NCBI GenBank assembly: GCA_037349315.1
Contig: JBAIAC010000042.1
Span: 8,184,001 to 8,248,000 of the forward strand
Direction of reading: 5' to 3'
DNA from: Chelydra serpentina
Lineage: Eukaryota; Chordata; Testudines; Chelydridae
Length of the DNA: 64,000 bases
The notes below the pieces were generated by a model. It worked only from the letters and a program-made list of their open reading frames with translations. It was not told where the DNA came from and ran no database searches. The translations under genes and the position numbers were made by a program. Below are positions 10,955-21,749 of the stretch, one piece after another (position 1 is the stretch's first letter; each line of letters opens with the position of its first letter).

Positions 10955-12450
10955 GGTTGTGCGGCACCCACTGCCACCTGCCCTTAATGTGGGGAAGCCA
11001 AGTCTGTGCCTGCCAGGGGTCAGCTCCCCAAATCCAGCAGCCATGGGAGACACAAGCACTCCCTTCTAGGCCTATGGAGGCCCCGCTGTTACTGTACAGG
11101 TTAGTGACAGGCTCACTCCAACACCCGAGCCAGGTCAACCTCAGATCACGGCTCTGCTTGACACACAGAACTAAGATGTTTACAGTCAAAATAAGTGTAA
11201 GTTTATTTACCGAACCACGGAGCATCAAGTAGCAGCAAGTAGAAGTATCGGGAACAAATGGTTACATATAAAACAAAAATCATACCCTGCGTTCTAGAGC
11301 CCAGACATGATTAACAGGAGACTCTCACATTTTGCAGAATATTGCTCACCCCAAAATGCTTGTAGAGCACTACAGCTAGACTTGGATGTGACCCTCCTTT
11401 CCTGAAGCAAATACACTGTCAGTTGCCTCCCAAGTGAAGGATTTAGTGTTTTTCTTTGCCCAGTATAGATACATAACTCCTTAAATATTATCCATACATC
11501 ATTTGCAGTGATTATGATGACCAGTGGGCAGCTGACTCTTGGTAACCTCACATGTCCCTCTTTGGTATTATGCAGATATCCAACCCAATTGATCCCTGTA
11601 AAAACCTGTCCCCTCGCCCTTTGCTCTCTGCCACTTGGATCTCAATTTATCTTCACTAGTTTGTTAATGTTTCTGGGAACTTTTATGCCCGTTGTGCCAG
11701 TTTGCCTACGGCAAGTCCATTGTGACAAAGCCCCGCTCCATGACAGCCAGGAGATTTCCAACAGTTCAGATTTTCCCCAGTTCATTTGACAACCAGATTG
11801 TGATGCTTCCCAAGGGTCCCAGGGCTGTGAGGCCCTCACTCTCACCTGCCCTTTGTGTGAGGAGACCTTGACTGTGACTGCCGGGTGTCAACGCACCACG
11901 TCCACTGACCAAGGGCAACACATGCACTCCCCCTAGACCTATGCAGGCCCCGCTGTCACTCTGCAGGTTAGTGAGAGGCACTCTCCAACCCCCGAGCATC
12001 TCTCTGGAGCATCCAGCCCCTGGTCCAGTAGTCACAGATTGGCTGCTCCCAAAGTATCAGTGCAGCCCAGGTTACCAGCTCCACCTCAGAGCACCACTCC
12101 GCTTAATACACAGCACTTTGATACGTTTATAGTTTAAACAAGTAGACGTTAATTGAAAAAAACACAGAGATCCAAACAGCAACAAGTAGAAGTATTGGAA
12201 ACAAAGTGTTATATACATAACAAAATCATAACACGCATTCTAGAGCCTAGACTTAATTCCCAAGACACTCTTGTGTCTTATAGAGTATTTCTCACCACGG
12301 ATCCTTGCAGCGCTTTACAGTCAGGCTGGCTGTCACCCTGCTTTCATGAAACAAAGGCGTGGTCAGTTTTACTCCCAGGTGAAGGTCTCAGTGAGTTTTT
12401 TTGCACTCCCTGATACACCGGACCAATCCTCTGATCCTATTCACAAACAG
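10955..12450. repeat. Two diverged tandem copies of an LTR-like repeat
   Basis: Segment 10975-11350 is homologous to 11870-12290. Shared landmarks are CTATG.AGGCCCCGCTGT, CAGGTTAGTGA.AGGC and CTAGAGCC.AGAC, spaced roughly 880-900 bp apart. Between them, 11505-11660 matches 15950-16100. The text resembles LTRs of an unidentified retroelement, but no TG...CA ends with a target duplication were found and no coding region is present. Confidence 0.5.
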
Positions 12451-12855
12451 GACATCCCTCCACTCTTTGTTTCACCCAGCAGATTTCCTTTGTAGATTTT
12501 GCATCTCTCAATTTGCATATTGCTCAGTATGCAAATAGGCCTACACTGAGAGGTGTACAATACATAATGCACACCTGGCCAGACAGGGAGATGAGGGTCT
12601 GTTATTGTGACGCTCTGCTCAGGGAACCCAGAACTACAAGCCACTGTGTCACCTTTCTGCTTTAGCAAGAGTGAGCTTTGCTGGAGATTAGACTGTGTGT
12701 TGCTCCCTCCCACGCCCGTCTACCTGCTTCACAGCAAACTCCTCAAGATTATACCAGTCTTAACCTTGCCTTGCAGGTAGCCATCAGTGAACTCCAGTTC
12801 CTGAGTTCCCCAAAGACATATCCCTGCAGTGTCCAATCCCTGTCACTGTGCATTC

Positions 12856-13279
12856 AGAAATTATTGATAGGTTTCAGTGTAGTAGCCGTGTTAGTCTGTG
12901 TCAGCAAAACGAAAATAAGAAAGAAAAACTTGTAGCGCCTTAGGGTAGGTCTATACTTACGCGTGCGGTCGGAGGCGCGCGATCGATGTTCTGGGTTCGA
13001 TTTATCGCGTCTTGTCAAGACGCGATAAATCGAACCAGGAAGTGCTCCGTCGTCGACGCTGGTAATCCAGCTCGACGAACGGAGTAGGCGGAGTCGACGG
13101 GGGAGCCTGCGCGCCGCGTGTGGACCCCGGGTAAGTGCTTTTTCATTCGAACTAAGGTACTTCGACTTCAGCTACGTTATTCACGTAGCTGAAGTTGCAT
13201 ACCTTAGTTCGACAGGGGGGGGTAGTCTAGACCTGGCCTTAGAGACTAACAAATTTATTTCAGCATAAGAAATTATTGA
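12856..13279 (+). mobile_element. Retroposon with 12-bp TSD, interrupted by a MITE
   Basis: Perfect AGAAATTATTGA copies at 12856-12867 and 13268-13279 flank a repeat containing GTAGCCGTGTTAGTCTG and, after the MITE, GAGACTAACAAATTTATT. Its head is related to the repeats at 771 and 24261. The MITE at 12943-13238 landed inside it later. Confidence 0.75.
12943..13238. mobile_element. MITE with two internal hairpins (copy 2), TSD TTA
   Basis: A 296-bp Harbinger-like MITE. The ends are GGGTAGGTCTATAC and GTCTAGACCTGGCC, flanked by TTA at 12940-12942 and 13239-13241. Hairpin 1 (12994-13036) has a perfect 19-bp stem and a 5-nt loop. Hairpin 2 (about 13147-13213) has a long imperfect stem around CAGCTACGTTATTCACGTAGCTG. 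The terminal repeats resemble those of the full Harbinger element at 30657-42624, which could supply transposase. Confidence 0.85.
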
Positions 13280-13604
13280 GTTCACTGATTCCAAAGAGGC
13301 AGCGCACACACCAGCCTGTTAGTTGCAGAAGACTGACACTTCACTTCAGTATCACAGCAATGAATTGGTTTATAGCAAAACTAAGAATAAGTTTATTAAC
13401 AAAGAACAGAAATTTAAATGATACTAAGCAAGAGAAAAAGATACTGGGCTGGTTACAAACAAAACAAAACAAACCATGCTTTCTAGTGACTAAAACTTAA
13501 ATTTTTGTAAGTTACAATCTTTGCCTAAGCAGTTCTCACTCACATTAAGTTACCAGAATCTTTAGGCCTCCGGACAGGGAACCAACTTTCACAGAATCAG
13601 AGGG
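13280..13604. repeat. Unclassified LTR-like sequence
   Basis: Similar in style to 11160-11260 (AATAAGTTTATT..., long A-rich then CTTTCTAG... text). It may be part of the same retroelement family, interrupted by the CR1 insertion that follows. No coding content. Confidence 0.3.
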
Positions 13605-15299
13605 TGCTGCTACCTCTGTCCCCTAAGTGAGGAAAGTGTGGGCCCCTTACTGAATGAGGGAGGGAACCTAGTGACAGAGGATGTGGAGAAAGCTAGTGTA
13701 CTCAATGCTTTTTTTGCCTCTGTCTTCACAGACAAGGACAGCTCCCAGATGGCTGCACTCCGCAGCACGGTATGAGGAGGAGGTGACCAGCCCTCTGTGG
13801 AGAAAGAAGTAGTTCGGGACTATTTAGAAAAGCTGGACGAACACAAGTCCATGGGGCCGGATGCACTGCATCCGAGGGTGCTAAAGGAGTTGGCCGATGT
13901 GATTGCAGAGCCATTGGCCATTATCTTTGACAAATCATGGCAATCGGGGGAGGTCCCGGATGACTGGAAAAAAGCTAATGTAGTGCCCATCTTTAAAAAA
14001 GGGAAGAAGGAAGATCCGGGGAACTACAGGCCAGTCAGTCTCACCTCAGTCCCTGGAAAAATCATGGAACAGGTCCTCAAGGAATCAATTCTGAACCACT
14101 TAAAGGAGGGGAAAGTGATCAGGAACAGTCAGCATGGATTCACCAAGGGCAAGTCATGCCTGACTAACCTAATTGCCTTCTATGATGAGATAACTGGCTC
14201 TGTGGATGAGGGGAAAGCAGTGGATGTGCTATTTCTTGACTTTAGCAAAGCTTTTGATACAGTCTCCCACAGTGTTCTTGCCAGCAAGTTAAAGAAGTAT
14301 GGGCTGGATGAATGGACGGTAAGGTGGATAGAAAACTGGCTGGATGGTCGTGCTCAACGGGTAGTGATCAATGGCTCCATGTCTAGTTGGCAGCCGGTAT
14401 CAAGTGGAGTGCCCTAAGGGTCGGTGGTGGGGCCGGTTTTGTTCAATATCTTCATCAACGACCTGGAGGATGGTGTGGACTGCACCCTTAGCAAGTTTGC
14501 AGATGACACTAAACTGGGAGGAGTGGTTGATACGCTGGAGGGTAGGGACAGGATACAGAGGGACCTAGACAAATTAGAGGATTGGGCCAAAAAAAATCTG
14601 ATGAGGTTCAACAAGGACAAGTGCAGAGTCCTGCACTTAGGACGGAAGAATCCCATGCACTGCTACAGACTAGGGACCGAATGGCTGGGCAGCAGTTCTG
14701 CAGAAAAGGACCTAGGGGTTACAGTGGATGAAAAGCTGAATATGAGTCAACAGTGTGCCCTTGTTGCCAAGAAGGCTAACGGCATTTTGGGCTGTATAAG
14801 TAGGGGCATTTCCAGCAGATCGAGGGATGTGATTATTCCCCTCTATTCGGCACTGGTGAGGCCTCATTTGGAGTACTGTGTCCAGTTTTGGGCCCCACAC
14901 TACAAGAAGGATGTGGATAAATTGGAAAGAGTCCAACGGAGGGCAACAAAAATGATTAGGGGGCTGGAGCACATGCCTTACGAGGAGAGGCTGAGGGAAC
15001 TGGGATTGTTTAGCCTGCAGAAGAGAAGAGTGAGGGGGGATTTGATAGCTGCTTTCAACTACCTAAAAGGGGGTTCCAAAGAGGATGGATCTAGACTGTT
15101 CTCAGTGGTAGAAGATGACAGAACAAGGAGTAATGGTCTCAAGTTGCAGAGGGGGAGGTTTAGGTTGGATATTAGGAAAAACTTTTTCACTAGTAGGGTG
15201 GTGAAGCACTGGAATGGGTTACCTAGGGAGGTGGTGGAATCTCCTTCCTTAGAGGTTTTTAAGGTCAGGCTTGACAAAGCTCTGGCTGGGATGATCTAG
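13605..15299 (+). pseudogene. CR1 ORF2 reverse transcriptase, nearly intact
   Basis: From 13797 to 15299 one frame runs for about 500 codons with a single in-frame TAA at 14415-14417. Upstream, 13605-13790 is the same protein with a further stop. Motifs in order: [12 protein letters not shown], then NYRPVSLTS, then the catalytic Asp region [15 protein letters not shown], then SSGVP directly before the stop, then FADDTKL as the catalytic pair. The C-terminal part includes RPHLEYC and HWNGLP. The stop falls where CR1 enzymes have Gln in the SGVPQG motif, so CAA to TAA is the likely change. Homologous C-terminal codons recur at 23547-23741. Confidence 0.9.
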
Positions 15300-15393
15300 T
15301 TGGGGTTGGTCCTGCTTTGAGCAGGGGGTTGGACTAGCTGACCTCCTGAGGTCCCTTCCAACCCTGAGATTCTATGATTCTATGATTCTATGA
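13605..15393 (+). mobile_element. CR1 LINE, 5'-truncated
   Basis: A 5'-truncated CR1 copy that keeps the end of the ORF2 linker, the whole reverse transcriptase and the 3' tail. The tail (15300-15393) reads TTGGGGTTGGTCCTGCTTTG onward and ends in repeated ATTCTATG. CR1 elements prime on the target using such short terminal repeats and have no poly(A). Confidence 0.95.
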
Positions 15394-16140
15394 ATAACTA
15401 GAATGTCTTTTTGCTCCAGCTTGTATTTTCCAAAGTCCATTGTTTGTCTCATGAGCTAGAAAGATTTCCTTGGGGTGCAGATTCGGACCCCCAGTGTGCT
15501 CACTACATTGTTTCCTCTGCCACTTATTAGCTTGATTGCTTTGTTTATCTTATATGTAAATGTCCTTTCATTGTCCTTTCCCTGTAATTAAGATGACCAG
15601 ACAGGTAAATCCATATTCCTTTGTCTAGGGCAGACTTGGACGGCCTCCAAACCCCATTTTAAGAACATATTTCCCGCACATATACACAACTCGCTATACA
15701 CAACCCGTACACACAGAACACAATGGTTTTCAGGACCAACATCACCATTTTGCACACGATACCTAACATGACACCCCTTAAATACACATGATGACAACAG
15801 TGTGTTGAGTGTACTGAGTGTGTCAGGCCTGCTGTGAGTTACAGTCTAGAGGACGCTTTGCTGACTGCGGGGTTCTTAGGTCACAGTTACCCCCTGCCTG
15901 GAAGGAACACCTCCGACCCACGTGACCTGCTTTAATGCCATTTCACACCGATTAGGATGCCTAGTGGGCTGCCGGCTCTTGGTAGAGACCTCACATGCCA
16001 CCATTCCGTGAAGAGTTATGTATATATCCAACCCAGGGTCTTCCCATAAAACCCTAGGCAACCCCTATGCCCTCTGCCGCTTGGCACTGCGGGATTCCTG
16101 GGTCACACCTCCCCCACTCTCGTTGAGGCAGTAGGGCTAG
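15394..16140. repeat. LTR-like sequence flanking the CR1
   Basis: 15950-16100 matches 11505-11660 (CTCTTGGTA, CCTCACATG, ATATCCAACCCA, CCCTCTGCC). The rest has the same texture. It is probably an unclassified LTR family split by the CR1. Confidence 0.4.
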
Positions 16141-16312
16141 CCATTGGCTAATCCACATGCATTGGCTCAGAACCCTCTTGCCTGGACAGTGCTTCTGTCA
16201 CACATTTTCCTTCCCATCATGTGTGCAGTTTCCATACCATACTCATGAATGTCTATACTCCAGCGTTGCAGTCTGGAGCTGGTATCTTATGTTCTGTGAA
16301 GCTAGGGTGACC

Positions 16313-16425
16313 AGATGTCCCGATTTTATAGGGACAGTCCTGGTTTTTGGGTCTTCTTCTTATATAGGCTCCTATTACCCCCCGCCCCCATCCCGATTTT
16401 TCACACTTGCCGCCTGGTCATCCTA
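16313..16425 (+). repeat. Short TIR element, TAGGGTGACCAG family
   Basis: Starts TAGGGTGACCAGATG and ends CTGGTCATCCTA, with TA at both edges. Homologous in reverse to 3087-3210. A further fragment of the left end lies at 27689-27720. Confidence 0.6.
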
Positions 16426-16554
16426 TGTGAAGCCCTGCCAGTGGAGAAGGGTCTGTTAGGACTCTAAACTTCCTGTGCAGTAGGTATAGCCTTAGTTACC
16501 CCACAGTTGCATATTTCCTTTTGATGACTGAGTCATTTTGTTCAGTGATGGGTC

Positions 16555-17390
16555 AGTTTTTTACTTTAAAAAAGCAATAGGATGCCTCTTATTGCCCTTG
16601 CCCGCTTGCATCAGTGCGGCTCCCAGGCCTGTACTTGATGCATCTGTGCAGAGTGCAAACATTTTATCCAAATTTGGACCGGCTAGAACCAGTGTCGCTG
16701 GCAGAATTCTTTTCACTGGAGCAAACCTCTCCTGACAGGCTGTTGTCAAAACCACCTTGGCAGGCTGTGTCTTTTTGCAGGGGACTGTCGTCGCAGTCGC
16801 AATATTGCTGAAACCTTCCACGACTTTTTGGTAATAATTCGGCAAGCCTCTAAAAGGGTGAATTTGCTTTTTGGTTCAGGGTACAGGCCAGTTAACAATG
16901 GAGTCCACTTTTAAGGGATTTTGGAAAATCTGGCCCCCTCCTGCCAATGGCCGAGATAAGGGACTTTGACCGCCCCTACCTTGCACTTTGACACTTTTAC
17001 TGTGAGACCTGCATCTTTGGGTATGTCTATACCGCAGTTAGACACCTGCGGCTGGCCTGTCCCAGCTGACTCAGGCTTTTGGGGCTGTTTAATTGCAGTG
17101 TAGACTTCCAGGCTCAGGCTGGACGGAAGGCTCTAGGACCCGGCAAGATTGGAGGGCTTCAGGTCATCAGCCTGAGCCCAGAAGTCTACACTGCAATGAA
17201 ACAGTCCCTCAAGCCCGAGCCCCACAAGCCCAAGTCAGCTGGCACGGGCTGGCTGTGGGTTTTTCTTTGCAGTGGACAAACCCTTTTAAGTCTCTTCAGC
17301 ACAATTCCTCTGCGATCCTTATGACCTTCCCAGGAATTTCTGAAGATTGCAATATCATCAATGGATGCCAAGTAACCATGGTTTAGAACA
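16555..17390 (-). pseudogene. Decayed Gmr1-type gypsy pol relic, split by a MITE
   Basis: Minus-strand translation of 16561-16845 gives an RNase H region (FALCTDASSTGLGAALMQ). 17290-17371 gives a reverse transcriptase piece around IDDIAIF. The DNA between (16860-17010) matches 32440-32570 of the full element. The MITE at 17022-17273 separates the two parts. Frames are broken. The same family as the intact element but much older. Confidence 0.8.
17022..17273. mobile_element. Long fold-back MITE, right end damaged
   Basis: The left arm starts GGTATGTCTATACCGCAG and includes GACACCTGCGGCTGG and GGGGCTGTTTAATTGCAGTG. The right arm carries the inverse from CACTGCAATGAAACAG to GGCTGGCTGTGGG. The terminal bases on the right are lost. 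It lies inside the gypsy relic. Confidence 0.75.
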
Positions 17391-18000
17391 GAACAGGGAC
17401 TCGATTCATTACAGGCTAGTTAGAAAATGTTCAGAGTCTTATGGCTTTTGGAACTGATGCACTTCCTCACCAACCCTGACATGAAACTGAGCTAGAAACT
17501 TTATCAAATATTTGAGCCCTCCCTGCATCGCCCTCAAAAAAGCCCCTTGAGAACAAAAATTATTTCCATTTCCTGTTGGAACCCCACAAGGCAGATTGGA
17601 AAATCTCAGCCTCCATGTCAGAGGGCTTGTGTAGACAAACAGTTTGAGGCAAGCCAGGGTGTAAATCTATCCTTCATTGGCGTGCCACGCACTAAGTGTT
17701 CATATAGATGCTGGCGCCGTGCACTCAAATTCTCTTGTGCGCTTTAATCTACTCTTGTTTCAAAGTGCAGTGAACGAATGAATAAAAATGCATCAAGGAG
17801 TTTGATTCAACAATCTCCTGTTAAAAACAAAATGCACAGATGGCTGGTGGGGAGGGAGGAGAAAAGAAAAAAAGATAAAATAATGGAAAAGATAGAAAAA
17901 GTTAAAAAAAACACAGGTGGAAACGAAAAAATGAAAGCGAGAGAAAGGACAAAAAATCAGAAGGTGGAGAGAAGAGAAAAGAAAAGAATTGTCTCACTTC
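17391..18000. other. Intergenic with purine-rich stretch
   Basis: 17850-17990 is strongly A/G-rich. No gene or repeat family recognised. Confidence 0.4.
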
Positions 18001-18720
18001 AGGGCTAGATGTACCTCTGTCCCCTCTCAGGGTCTCACTGAATGGACCCACCTCCAGGTGTCAGGCCATGAGCCTTCACCTTTCTTGCGTGGAATCCTGG
18101 TACTCTCCTACTCCCAGACCAGGTCCCTGGGTGACAGCATCCTGGGAATCAACCAGTATTACTCAGCAGGTTGACTGGACTCGGTACAAGTGCATGTCCC
18201 CTTGGGGACCTGTGACCTGCAGTGATAACAGTGACCCAAAACAGCTTTCTTAAAACTGTGTTGTTTAATCTTAACATTAGGAACACAGCACAGCAAGAGA
18301 CAAGGCAGGCTATGCTTCCTCAAAGAACCCCTCATCCTCTGGAGTTCAGGAGGCAATTGCACCCCCTAAACCAGCTCAGTGAACCAGTCTCTCCTCTATT
18401 CATGAAATGTCTCTCTTGAAATCACCCTCAGTCTTTTGATCTCCCTCTCTTGAGAGTGGGAGGGATGCAGTCCTGGGAAATCTGGGCTAGCAGGCCTGCT
18501 TTGGGTGGGCAGAGGTAGCATGTCACAGTTAATTGTCCTGGATGTTTGCAGAGTTGCTCTTCTCTGAGCTATTGTCCATCTTCCTGGGTCATTTCCTGAA
18601 CACGCAGCTGTTGAATTAACCCAATATGTGCATACAAAAACATCTTTACAATATTCAAACATCATACAGTATTCACAGATTGCTACAGGGTAGCCCATAG
18701 AGCTTGCTTTAACATTTTTT
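18001..18720. repeat. Possible LTR-like repeat
   Basis: Texture like 10955-12450 (for example CTTAAAACTGTGTTGTTTAATCTTAAC and CAAGAGACAAGGCAGG), but no repeat partner or ends could be shown in this window. Confidence 0.25.
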
Positions 18721-19458
18721 TTATTCAGCAGTAATGCAGGGAACCTACAGGCCTGTATCCTATAAGACTGGGGTCGTTAATTATTTTTTGTCAAGGTCAA
18801 CATTTTTTAGTCAAGGTCCAGACTCTGGAGAAACATTTTCCCACCGGAGTAACAATAATGATAAGAACAAGTAATTAAAAAGATTTTGCAGTCCATTCAA
18901 AAACTGCATCTGACAGTCCGGATTTGGCCCACGGTCCACCTATTGACTACCCCGACGTAACATATTATAAAAGTTGTATCCCAGCCTGTGTGCAGGGTGA
19001 GAGAGAGATGTAGCTCTTTGGAGGTGCCAGGATGATGGCCACTGATGATGATGAGGAAGGTGATGAGGAAGATAATGGCAAACATTTCTGGTTGTTCTGC
19101 AAGGGATGGTGGGAGTATATGGATGTTCAGATGTACAGTCTGTATGATCTCGGTCTACCTTGCTGGGCTGGAGTATTTATGACTTTGCTGAATGTATTAA
19201 TAAACTATTACAAAGACAGAAGGGTTCCTAAAGTGTGAGTGTTGAAATCTGTGCACATCGGGGTTCCCAACTGAACAGTAATTTTAATAATACTGGGCCT
19301 GATCTTGGGACGAGAATCTTAAATACCTCAGATTGATAACTGAGAATTCGTAAGTAATCAATATAATAATTAATATACGATTCATAGGTCGGGCTACAAC
19401 AGTCAATTCCAAATCCATCACAAGAATATTAAAATAATAAATCCCACCCCCCCAGTTT
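18721..19458. other. Intergenic, 3' flank of OR
   Basis: Nothing recognised apart from a short GATGATGATGAGG stretch near 19040. Confidence 0.35.
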
Positions 19459-20394
19459 TCAAATAAATATTTTTCTGGTCATCACCCTTCTCAAAGCTTC
19501 CTTTACCTCCTTATTCCTCAGGCTGTAGATCAAAGGGTTCAGCATTGGAGACACCACTGTGTAGAACAGGGAAAGCAGTTTGTCAGTGTTGAGTGAGTAG
19601 CTGGATTTGGGCCTCAGATACGTCACAATGGCGGACCCGAAAAACAAGGTAACCACAATGAGGTGGGAGGAGCAGGTGGAGAAAGTTTTGCTCCTGCCTG
19701 CGGCTGATGGAATAATGAGGATAGCTTGGAGGATACGTATGTAGGATACAAAGATGAGCAGGAAGGGGATCATGACAAAGGTGACAGCGATGGTGTAAAC
19801 AGCTATTTCATTCCTGTAGGTATCTGTGCAGGCCAGCTTCATCAGCGGGGGCAGGTCACAGAAGAAGTGGTTGATCTTATTAGGCCCACAGTAGGGCAGA
19901 GTGAATATGAAAGTTGTCTGCCCGACTCCCACCAGCACCCCGATGAGCCAGGACACAGCTGAGAGCTGGAGACACACACCTCTGCTCATCATGGCCGTAT
20001 AGCGCAGAGGGTGACATATGGCCATGTAACGGTCATACGCCATGGCAGCCAGCAGGCAACACTCCGTGATCCCCAAGAAGGAGAAGAAATACATCTGTGT
20101 GGCACAGCCCAGGAAGGAAATACTCTTGTCCTCGGAGAGGAAGTTCACCAGCATCTTGGGGATAATGGATGAGGTATAACCAATTTCCAGAAAGGACAAG
20201 TTCTGAAGGAAGAAATACATGGGGGACTGAAGGGCAGGGTCCACCACCGTGATCATGATAATGAGGATGTTGCCTACCATGGTGATGAGATACAACAGCA
20301 TCACCAGAAAAAAAAAAGAAACCCGGAGCTCCAGGATATTGGAGAAAGCCACAAAGAAGAACTGGGTCACAACTGTGTGGTTCCTGCTAGCCAT
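19459..20394 (-). CDS. Olfactory receptor, class II, OR10-like
   Basis: Intact 311-residue receptor. Features: N-glycosylation site NHT at N5, GN in helix 1 (VGNILII), PMYFFLQNLSFLEIGYTSS in loop 1/helix 2, MAYDRYMAIC at the end of helix 3, LPYCGPNKINHFFCD in loop 2, SYIRIL in helix 5, [10 protein letters not shown] in helix 6 and PMLNPLIYSLRNKEV in helix 7. The loop 2 and FLEIGYT signatures suggest OR10 family, distinct from the local OR11-like group. The ATG at 20394 gives normal length. A CR1 3' fragment lies 34 bp upstream of the start, so the noncoding leader exon must lie beyond it. Confidence 0.95.
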   Translation of the reverse strand: MASRNHTVVTQFFFVAFSNILELRVSFFFLVMLLYLITMVGNILIIMITVVDPALQSPMYFFLQNLSFLEIGYTSSIIPKMLVNFLSEDKSISFLGCATQMYFFSFLGITECCLLAAMAYDRYMAICHPLRYTAMMSRGVCLQLSAVSWLIGVLVGVGQTTFIFTLPYCGPNKINHFFCDLPPLMKLACTDTYRNEIAVYTIAVTFVMIPFLLIFVSYIRILQAILIIPSAAGRSKTFSTCSSHLIVVTLFFGSAIVTYLRPKSSYSLNTDKLLSLFYTVVSPMLNPLIYSLRNKEVKEALRRVMTRKIFI

Positions 20395-20427
20395 GTCCTA
20401 CAGTTGTTTTATATCTGTGGAGATAAT

Positions 20428-20690
20428 AAAATCATAGAATCATAGGACTCAAAGGGACCTTGAGAGGTCATCTAGTCCAGTCCCCTACACTCATGGCAGG
20501 ACTAAGTCTTATCTAGACCATCCCTGACAGGTGTTTGTCTAACCTGCTCTTAAAAATATCCAGTAATGGAGATTCCACAACCTCCTTAGGCAATTTATTC
20601 CAGTGCTTAACTACCTTGACAGTTAGGAAATTTTTCCTAATGTCCAACCTAAACCACCTTGAATGGTCCCTTGAAATATGGGCTAACTAC
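20428..20690 (-). mobile_element. CR1 3' end fragment
   Basis: In the plus strand it opens ATCATAGAATCATAGGACTC and continues AAGGGACCTTGAGAGGTCATC, which is the reverse of a CR1 3' end. Confidence 0.85.
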
Positions 20691-20739
20691 TTACACTAAA
20701 CAATCTGTTTCACCTTGTATTTATCTGTGTCACACTGGC

Positions 20740-21034
20740 TTTGTCTACACTAGCACTTTGGTCGGAAAAACTTTTGTCGGTCAGGGGTGTGAAAAAAAAT
20801 CCACGCCTGACCGACAAAAGCTTTACTGACAAAAGCGCCAGTGTGGACAGTGCTATGTTGGCGTGAGACGCTCTCCTGCTGACAAAGCTACCACCGCTTG
20901 TTAGGGTGGTTTTATTTTGCCAGCAGAAGAGCTCTCTTCTTCCAGCAAAGAGCGGCTACACAGGAGACCTTACAGCGGCACAGCTGTAGCAACATAGCTA
21001 TGCCGCTGTAAGGTCCATAGTATAGACATAGCCT
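20740..21034. mobile_element. MITE, GGCTTTGTCTACACTA family
   Basis: Left end GGCTTTGTCTACACTAGCA and right end TAGTATAGACATAGCC are imperfect inverse repeats. Internal inverse pairs occur (TTTTGTCGGTCAGG with CCTGACCGACAAAA; ACCTTACAGCGGCA with TGCCGCTGTAAGGT). Target duplication not resolved. Confidence 0.7.
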
Positions 21035-21040
21035 AAGTAC

Positions 21041-21180
21041 TTTCCCCAGACTTGAAGAAGAGCTCTGCGTAAGCTCAAAAGCTTGTCTCTCTCACCAACA
21101 GAAGTTGGTCCCATAAAAAATATTACCTCACCCACTTTGACTCTCTAATATCCTGGGACTGACATGGCTACAACAAATAC
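21041..21180 (-). repeat. Dispersed retroposon fragment, GTAGCCATGTCAGTCCC family
   Basis: Read on the minus strand it starts GTTGTAGCCATGTCAGTCCC and ends near GAGCTTACGCAGAGCTC. Relatives lie at 54690-54775, 55620-55710, 60285-60385 and 63250-63425. Confidence 0.6.
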
Positions 21181-21183
21181 TGC

Positions 21184-21184
<1 letters not shown>

Positions 21185-21214
<30 letters not shown>
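21185..21214 (+). repeat. (TATC)n microsatellite
   Basis: About seven and a half uninterrupted tetranucleotide units. Confidence 0.95.
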
Positions 21215-21216
21215 GT

Positions 21217-21749
21217 TTTCATAGAAACCCATTAAAACTGTACTTAGCAGCCAAGATCCTGATTACATTTTTTTTCAGGCACAGAACTCTAAGTTCAGGG
21301 GAGCTGGCTGTGTAACTCCCTTAGGTTCCATTGGAAATTCCAGCTATAAATTATAATTCTTTGTATTATTCCTTAGTATAACAAAATGGCAAGGGGAGAG
21401 GAATAACACATGAGCGGCTGACTCCCTACTCCCTTGTACCATGTGTAGTCATTTATACCAATGTGAGGTGAGTGCAAAATGACTCCATATCAGGAGTGTT
21501 TCCATACCCAGTCAGCACTCACATTGCTCACATGGAAATGACTACACAAAGGTACAAAGCAGTGAAGAAAAAGGACCAAGCTAAAGATATGCACCAATGT
21601 GCTTGGTTAAAAAGCAACAACATGTAGAAAAAACATTGACTTTTAAAAACATATTCTAATCTAATATAATCATGTGCTTTAAAACTTACGTGCAGCTGAG
21701 CAGACAGCGTGCTGAGAAACTCTGAAGAAGCCCTACCTTGAGGAGTCTG
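21217..21749. other. Intergenic, nothing recognised
   Basis: No supported feature. Confidence 0.35.

Noticed and set aside
10955..12450. Endogenous retrovirus with coding genes
   Set aside because: Only LTR-like text repeats; no gag, pol or env translation was found.
21184..21214. CRISPR-like array
   Set aside because: A simple TATC microsatellite in a vertebrate genome, without spacers.
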